Part shown: positions 16,670 through 20,282 of the stretch, piece by piece
Numbering within the stretch: position 1 is the stretch's first letter
How the letters are laid out: each line of letters starts with the position of its first letter
Assembly (NCBI GenBank): GCA_052148715.1
Contig: JBKQHQ010000151.1
Coordinates: 1-20,282, forward strand
Length of the DNA stretch: 20,282 nucleotides
Source: JBKQHQ01 sp052148715
Lineage (GTDB): Bacteria > Pseudomonadota > Alphaproteobacteria > Rhizobiales > Xanthobacteraceae
Direction: 5' to 3'
The notes under the pieces: model-generated
What the model was told of the DNA's origin: nothing
The model's input: the letters and a program-made list of their open reading frames with translations, nothing else
Database searches by the model: none
Translations under genes and position numbers: made by a program

Positions 16670-16700
16670 GCAATCAGGTAAAGTTGACTTTAGTGATTGC
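16670..16700. promoter_or_regulatory. Probable OxyR operator between katG and oxyR
   Basis: GCAATCA (16670-16676) and TAAAGT (16679-16684) are mirrored by ACTTTA (16687-16692) and TGATTGC (16694-16700), a 31-base near-perfect inverted repeat with a one-base asymmetry. It sits in the centre of the 105-bp divergent intergenic region, where a LysR-type regulator would control both genes. A TTGACT at 16684-16689, inside it, can serve as the oxyR -35, with TAAGAT at 16706-16711 as -10. On the minus strand TTTACC, 17 bases, TAGAAA may be the katG promoter. The binding protein is inferred from the gene order. Confidence 0.72.
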
Positions 16701-16726
16701 TGCGATAAGATATTCTGATGATTCCA

Positions 16727-17608
16727 ATGTCGCTGAGGCAGCTTCGCTATTTCGATGCGCTGGCACGTCATGGCCACTTCGGACGCGCGGCGATGGCTTG
16801 TGCGATCTCGCAGCCGGCTTTGTCGATGCAGATCAAGGAACTGGAGGCGGCTTTGGGCGTCGTGCTCATCGAGAGGGGCGCACGACAAGTCCGGCTTACG
16901 AAGTTCGGAGAAGAGGCCGCCCTGCGCGTCCGCGACATCCTGCGCTCGGTCGACGAACTGGGAGACTTCGCGCGAGCATCGCGGGACCGGCTTGCGGGCC
17001 GGCTGCGCATCGGCATGATCCCAACGATGGCCCCCTATATGCTGCCTGCGGTCATCGGCAACCTCACGCGAATGCATCCCGAACTTGACGTTCACGTCCG
17101 TGAGGCGCTGACGTCGAAGCTGATACAGGAGCTCGCGGAAGGTCGGCTCGACACGGCAATTGTTGCGCTGCCGGTGTCCGAGCCTTCGCTTACCGAGGTC
17201 GCTCTGTTTGCCGAGAATTTCCTGCTGGTCCGGCCGGGCAAGGATGAGGGGACGCCGGTGCCGAGTAGCGAGACGCTGCGCGAGATGAGGCTGCTTCTGC
17301 TGGAAGAGGGGCACTGTTTTCGCGAGCAGGCCCTGTCGTTCTGCAATATGCAATCGTCGCTGCCGCGAGAGGTGCTGGACGCGAGCTCGCTATCTACACT
17401 TGTCCAAATGGTCAGCGCCGGCATGGGTGTGACCTTGATCCCGGAAATGGCCGTGGCGGTGGAGACACGCTCGGCGTCCGTGTCCGTCGCTCGGTTTAAG
17501 GATCCCCAACCCTCGCGAACCATTGGCATGATCTGGCGCAAGACCAGTCCTCTGGCCGGACAGCTCCTGCAAATTTCTGAAGTGGTTCGTCAGTCAGCCG
17601 ACGCCTAG
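16727..17608 (+). CDS. oxyR: Peroxide-sensing LysR-type regulator OxyR
   Basis: OxyR senses hydrogen peroxide by forming a disulfide and then activates peroxide-defence genes. The 293-residue product has an N-terminal winged helix-turn-helix (LRQLRYFDALARHGHFGRAA, then ISQPALSMQIKELEAALG). A LysR substrate-binding domain follows. The two redox cysteines, Cys197 and Cys206 in EEGHCFREQALSFC, are nine residues apart and match E. coli Cys199 and Cys208. ITLLPEMA-like GVTLIPEMAV completes the family signature. It lies divergent to katG, its expected target. The start aligning best to other OxyR proteins is ATG 16727; another ATG at 16718 adds three residues. Neither has a Shine-Dalgarno sequence, and the best promoter places the transcript start at or next to them. 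No clear terminator follows; CCGAG-ACTGC-CTCGG at 17710-17724 lacks a U tract. Confidence 0.93.
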   Translation: MSLRQLRYFDALARHGHFGRAAMACAISQPALSMQIKELEAALGVVLIERGARQVRLTKFGEEAALRVRDILRSVDELGDFARASRDRLAGRLRIGMIPTMAPYMLPAVIGNLTRMHPELDVHVREALTSKLIQELAEGRLDTAIVALPVSEPSLTEVALFAENFLLVRPGKDEGTPVPSSETLREMRLLLLEEGHCFREQALSFCNMQSSLPREVLDASSLSTLVQMVSAGMGVTLIPEMAVAVETRSASVSVARFKDPQPSRTIGMIWRKTSPLAGQLLQISEVVRQSADA

Positions 17609-17952
17609 CGCGAGCAGCACAATCCGCGACCGTCTTCGCGCAATCCCCGGACCTAAACGGCACTCCGCGAAAGATATTCTCTGAAGCGCCGCGCGCATCG
17701 ACTGAAGCCCCGAGACTGCCTCGGCATCGAATCCCTGAAGGCAGTTATCGGTCAAACGCGAAATGCCCGAAGCAAACGAATCTTGTCTGGCCTGCCTGAG
17801 AAACCGGCTGCATTTTGCACCGGACTTGTCACCCCGCGGTTCACTCCGCCGTGATGATTTGATCTAGATCAAGATGCATGCATCGCTTTTCGTTTCGATA
17901 AATAGGCTTCCTAGAACTGCCAAAGATCCCCCTTACCCCAGGAGAACCCGTC
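17609..17952. other. Region between oxyR and the coiled-coil gene
   Basis: The first 250 bases hold nothing I can support beyond a small hairpin at 17710-17724. The last 100 bases carry the FixK/FNR-type box, a 12-base palindrome, a -10 element and the ribosome site of the coiled-coil gene. Confidence 0.5.
17859..17903 (+). promoter_or_regulatory. FixK/FNR-type box and -10 element
   Basis: TTGATCTAGATCAA at 17859-17872 is a perfect palindrome matching the FNR/FixK consensus TTGAT-N4-ATCAA. GATAAAT at 17897-17903 is a good -10. Box centre (17865.5) to the likely transcript start near 17907 is about -41.5, the class II activator spacing. Directly after the box lies a second perfect palindrome, GATGCATGCATC (17873-17884), which may bind another regulator. 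This suggests induction of the downstream genes at low oxygen. Confidence 0.78.
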
Positions 17953-18378
17953 ATGGGCGCACGCATCGATCAATTCTGTGAAAATCTTCGCATCAAGCTC
18001 ACAAGTGTCGATAACAACATGAATTCGCTTAAGGCCAAAATCGAAGGCCAGGCGCGAACCGCCGAGCAGGACGTCAGAAGTCACTTGGACGGCGTCAAGA
18101 AGCGCATCGAGCAAGACCGCACAAAAGTGACCGCCGCGCAGGGCGACATCAAGAAGTGGGCCGAGGAACGCAAAGCGACCACCAGCGAGAAGATCACTGA
18201 ATGGAAGACCAAGCGGGAAATGGCCAAGCTGCAGAGCCGCGCCGAAAACGCCGAACGTTACGCCGCGGCAGCGGCCGTCGTAGCATTGGCCACCGTGGAT
18301 GAGGCTGAGCAGGCATCACTCGAAGCCTGGTTGGCGCGCAAAGATGCCGACAGCGCGCAAGGCACGAAAGCAGCTTGA
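17953..18378 (+). CDS. Coiled-coil protein of unknown function
   Basis: The 141-residue product is charged and almost wholly helical, with no signal peptide, membrane helix or metal motif. Residues 10-100 are a coiled coil rich in Lys, Glu, Gln and Ala (NNMNSLKAKIEGQARTAEQD, VKKRIEQDRTKVTAAQGDIKKWAEER, ITEWKTKREMAKLQSRAENAE). An alanine-rich helix follows (ERYAAAAAVVALATVDEAEQASLEAW). There is one Cys, at position 9. GGAG eight bases before ATG supports the start. It is the first gene after the FixK-type box, so it is probably the first gene of the cluster with the two HdeD-family genes. I do not recognise a named family; the form is that of a small stress-response or membrane-associated scaffold protein, but this is only a guess from composition. 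Confidence 0.7.
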   Translation: MGARIDQFCENLRIKLTSVDNNMNSLKAKIEGQARTAEQDVRSHLDGVKKRIEQDRTKVTAAQGDIKKWAEERKATTSEKITEWKTKREMAKLQSRAENAERYAAAAAVVALATVDEAEQASLEAWLARKDADSAQGTKAA

Positions 18379-18408
18379 ACGGCTCCCCTGCCGCGTTGAC
18401 CACTACGG

Positions 18409-18441
18409 CCTGAAGCTTGCCGTTAGGCAGCGGGCTTCAGG
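18409..18441 (+). promoter_or_regulatory. Intergenic nested hairpin in the cluster mRNA
   Basis: CCTGAAGC (18409-18416) pairs exactly with GCTTCAGG (18434-18441), and within the loop TGCC (18418-18421) pairs with GGCA (18426-18429) around GTTA. The structure ends 16 bases before the AGGA ribosome site of the first HdeD gene. No U tract follows, so it is more likely an mRNA processing or stability element, or an attenuator, than a terminator. Confidence 0.55.
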
Positions 18442-18468
18442 ATTGCGTCCAAGAAATAGGACATGGCG

Positions 18469-19026
18469 ATGGGCGATATCCAGGCACTAGAGGTCCAAAT
18501 CCCTCACGAGATCATCCAGTACTGGGGATGGTTCCTGGCCTTCGGGATTGGCGTGCTGGTCTTGGGTATCGCCGCCGTTGTGCGTTCCGTCGCAGCAACG
18601 GTTGCCTCGATGTTATTCTTCGGATGGTTGCTGGTGTTGGCGTCCGGGATTGAGATCGCTCAAGCCGTCATGGTGGGGCATTGGGCGGGTTTCTTCCAAC
18701 ACTTGCTGGCGGCGATTCTCTTCGGAATGACGGGTCTCATAATCGTATTCAGACCGGTGATCAGCGCAGAGATCGCGACGGTCTTCATGGCTATGTTTTT
18801 CTTGATTGGCGGGCTGTTTCAACTTGTCGGATCGGTGGCGGTTGCGTTGCCCGGCTGGGGTTGGCAGGCGGCGGATGGAGTCATCACCTTTGTGCTGGGC
18901 CTGCTCGTACTTGCGCAATGGCCGGCATCGGGACTTTGGGTGATCGGTCTCTTCGTGGGGCTTGATCTGATTTTATACGGCTGCGTGTGGATCGCGCTTG
19001 CGCTTGGTTTGCGCGCGACGACGTGA
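18469..19026 (+). CDS. HdeD-family membrane protein (first copy)
   Basis: The 185-residue product has six likely membrane helices, arranged as paired hairpins. Examples are WGWFLAFGIGVLVLGIAAVV, ATVASMLFFGWLLVLASGIE, HLLAAILFGMTGLIIVFRP and GLWVIGLFVGLDLILYGCVW. This is the HdeD (DUF308) pattern; E. coli HdeD is linked to acid resistance at high cell density. AGGA lies seven bases before ATG 18469; an ATG at 18463 is too close to it. It follows the coiled-coil gene by 90 bp and precedes a second HdeD gene. Specific role is unknown; the family is a membrane stress protein. Confidence 0.85.
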   Translation: MGDIQALEVQIPHEIIQYWGWFLAFGIGVLVLGIAAVVRSVAATVASMLFFGWLLVLASGIEIAQAVMVGHWAGFFQHLLAAILFGMTGLIIVFRPVISAEIATVFMAMFFLIGGLFQLVGSVAVALPGWGWQAADGVITFVLGLLVLAQWPASGLWVIGLFVGLDLILYGCVWIALALGLRATT

Positions 19027-19100
19027 AAGATCCACAGACCGCCGGAGATCATGCTACCGACGTGAATATCGCATAAGACAAACGGGCGGGAGTGAATATC

Positions 19101-19718
19101 ATGGCCGAACCAAATCTTCGTGGTGTCACAGCCTCAGAATATGACCTGATGATCGCCGTGCTTGCCCAGAACTGGTGGGCGATCGCGATACGAGGTGTTC
19201 TTGGCATTTTATTCGGTTTAGTTGCGCTCTTTCTTCCCGGCGCTACGATGTTATCGTTGGTGGTGCTGTTCGCAGCCTACGCCTTGATCGGCGGCGTGTT
19301 CGGGATCGTCAGCGCCGTGTGGGCGGCGCGTCAACATGAGCGCTGGGGTCTCCTCGTGCTTGAGGGTCTCGTCAACATTGCCACCGCCGTCATTGCCGTC
19401 CTGTGGCCGGGAATTACCGTGTTGTCTTTCGTTCTGCTGGTAGCCTTTTGGGCGATCTTGTCGGGCGCCTTGATGTTGACCGCAGCCTTTCGTCTTGAGA
19501 TCGACGACGGTCGTGGGTGGCTTGTCTTCGGCGGCGTCGTCTCATTTATCTACGGCGCACTGCTGATCGTGGCGCCGATGATCGGAGCGGTGGTGCTGAC
19601 GTGGTGGTTGGGCGCCTATGCGCTGGTGTTCGGGGTTTCTCTCCTCGTGCTGGCCTTTAGGCTACGGGCTCGGCTGGATGAACATCGGCTCATCTCGACT
19701 GCCCAAACAGCGACCTAA
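19101..19718 (+). CDS. HdeD-family membrane protein (second copy)
   Basis: The 205-residue product is another six-helix HdeD/DUF308 protein. It has the usual N-terminal WWAIAIRGVLGILFGLVALF and the repeated helix pairs VLFAAYALIGGVFGIVSAVWAA, GLVNIATAVIAVLWPGITVL and VLLVAFWAILSGALMLTAAFRL. It matches the classic HdeD sequence better than the gene before it, so the pair is two diverged paralogues rather than a recent duplication. GGGAG eight bases before ATG 19101 gives the start; an upstream GTG at 19092 is in frame but too near that site. It probably shares the FixK-box transcript, with 74 bp to the previous gene. Confidence 0.9.
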   Translation: MAEPNLRGVTASEYDLMIAVLAQNWWAIAIRGVLGILFGLVALFLPGATMLSLVVLFAAYALIGGVFGIVSAVWAARQHERWGLLVLEGLVNIATAVIAVLWPGITVLSFVLLVAFWAILSGALMLTAAFRLEIDDGRGWLVFGGVVSFIYGALLIVAPMIGAVVLTWWLGAYALVFGVSLLVLAFRLRARLDEHRLISTAQTAT

Positions 19719-19908
19719 CAGGTGCCGACGCAGTCGGTCAGCTCGAAGCGACCGCCATGAGCACCGCAGTCCCGCAGGCCGCTCGATCAAGCAAGTCACA
19801 ACGCCCGAGCCTTTGGGTCAGGGACGGCTCGCTGCTAACACAGCATCAATCTCGATTGTCGTGGTGGCGTGGTCTCAAATGATTCCGCCGCATTCGGTTG
19901 GAGGAGAC
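19719..19908. other. Spacer between HdeD copy 2 and the ATPase gene
   Basis: These 190 bp hold a weak 6-bp inverted repeat, CGAGCC (19806-19811) against GGCTCG (19826-19831), and the GGAGGAG ribosome site at 19900-19906. I see no FixK-type box or other promoter consensus. The ATPase may share the upstream transcript or have its own promoter. Confidence 0.45.
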
Positions 19909-20282
19909 GTGGACCGACCGCCTTTGCTCAAACCCGACGCGGCCGCCCAGCAACCCGCGGGAAAGCACTCGACCAAGGCTGCGGCTGAGCATGCGGCGCT
20001 GGGAATATCGGACTGGGCTGCCCTTCCCGTTCCCGACCTGCTGCAAATTCTGCATTCCACCGACGCCGGCCTCAGTGCATCGGGCGCTGCTGCTATCCTT
20101 CAGAGGATTGGTCCAAACGAGGTCGAGTCGGCCAAACCGAAGAGTCTGCTGTCCGCCATTGTCGAACGGTTCAGCAATCCGTTGGTCTTGATTCTGCTCT
20201 TTGCGGCGGCCGTATCGGCATTCACCGGGGACGTCCCGAGCTTCGCCATCATCGCCGCCATCGTGCTCATGTCCGTGATCCT
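19909..20282 (+). CDS. P-type cation-transporting ATPase, N-terminus (cut by window)
   Basis: A GTG at 19909 preceded by GGAGGAG opens a frame that runs to the window end (124 residues seen). After a 30-residue variable start comes SDWAALPVPDLLQILHSTDAGLS, a cation-ATPase N-terminal domain. It continues with AAAILQRIGPNEVE, the usual conserved end of that domain. The first membrane helices begin at RFSNPLVLILLFAAAVSAFTGD and PSFAIIAAIVLMSVIL. This is a P-type ATPase of the P2/P3 group; the NPLVLILL part resembles magnesium-translocating or proton-type relatives. The phosphorylation motif DKTGT and ion-binding helices lie outside the window, so the ion cannot be told. Its neighbours (HdeD proteins, FixK-box) suggest a role in ion homeostasis under oxygen limitation. 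Confidence 0.8.
   Translation, partial: MDRPPLLKPDAAAQQPAGKHSTKAAAEHAALGISDWAALPVPDLLQILHSTDAGLSASGAAAILQRIGPNEVESAKPKSLLSAIVERFSNPLVLILLFAAAVSAFTGDVPSFAIIAAIVLMSVI

Noticed and set aside
16613..17353. N-terminal extension of katG through oxyR
   Set aside because: The frame is open but runs antisense over oxyR; AGGAGG before 16612 and family length fix the real start.
17710..17724. Terminator for oxyR
   Set aside because: CCGAG-ACTGC-CTCGG is only a 5-bp stem without a U tract, about 100 nt past the stop codon.

Overview
The window is GC-rich bacterial DNA from an alphaproteobacterium, most likely of the Hyphomicrobiales (Bradyrhizobium, Rhodopseudomonas or Xanthobacteraceae type). The case rests on a CckA-type hybrid histidine kinase, a DUF2336 protein, a GGAAC-N16-CGTT general-stress (EcfG-type) promoter, a FixK/FNR-type box and short palindromic repeats with a TTCG core ending in AATGAC. 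There are no rRNA or tRNA genes, CRISPR arrays, phage genes or transposases. Apart from the repeats it looks like ordinary chromosome rich in regulation and stress functions.

Left part (1-5180): a secreted ARPP-1/DUF6569-like protein (minus) diverges from a two-gene cassette made of an ECF-like sigma factor with two region-2-like modules and a membrane-anchored anti-sigma-like protein. A 73-residue Q/G-rich repeat protein follows, with its own stress-type promoter and a very clear terminator. A DUF2336 protein then converges on the next block.

Middle (5181-10557, all minus strand, read right to left): cckA, then after about 160 bp a Tim44-domain membrane protein whose stop lies 4 nt before the start of a class I [4Fe-4S] fumarase. 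A non-coding stretch of about 570 bp follows (10558-11126), holding a composite palindromic repeat.

Right part (11127-17608): a histidine phosphatase, an orphan TctC/Bug-type periplasmic binding protein, and a convergent amidohydrolase with a twin-arginine signal. Then come katG (minus) and oxyR (plus), which diverge from a 105-bp region with a near-perfect inverted repeat that is the probable OxyR operator. katG ends in a strong terminator.

Right end (17859-20282): a perfect TTGATCTAGATCAA box and a well-placed -10 precede a coiled-coil protein, two HdeD-family membrane proteins and the N-terminus of a P-type cation ATPase cut by the window edge. This looks like an oxygen-limitation-responsive envelope or ion-homeostasis cluster.

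The items most worth a second look are the sigma factor with duplicated region 2 and its partner, the stress-promoter-driven repeat miniprotein, the FixK-box cluster with a structured intergenic hairpin, and the possibly leaderless oxyR. I found no convincing wholly new multi-gene system.
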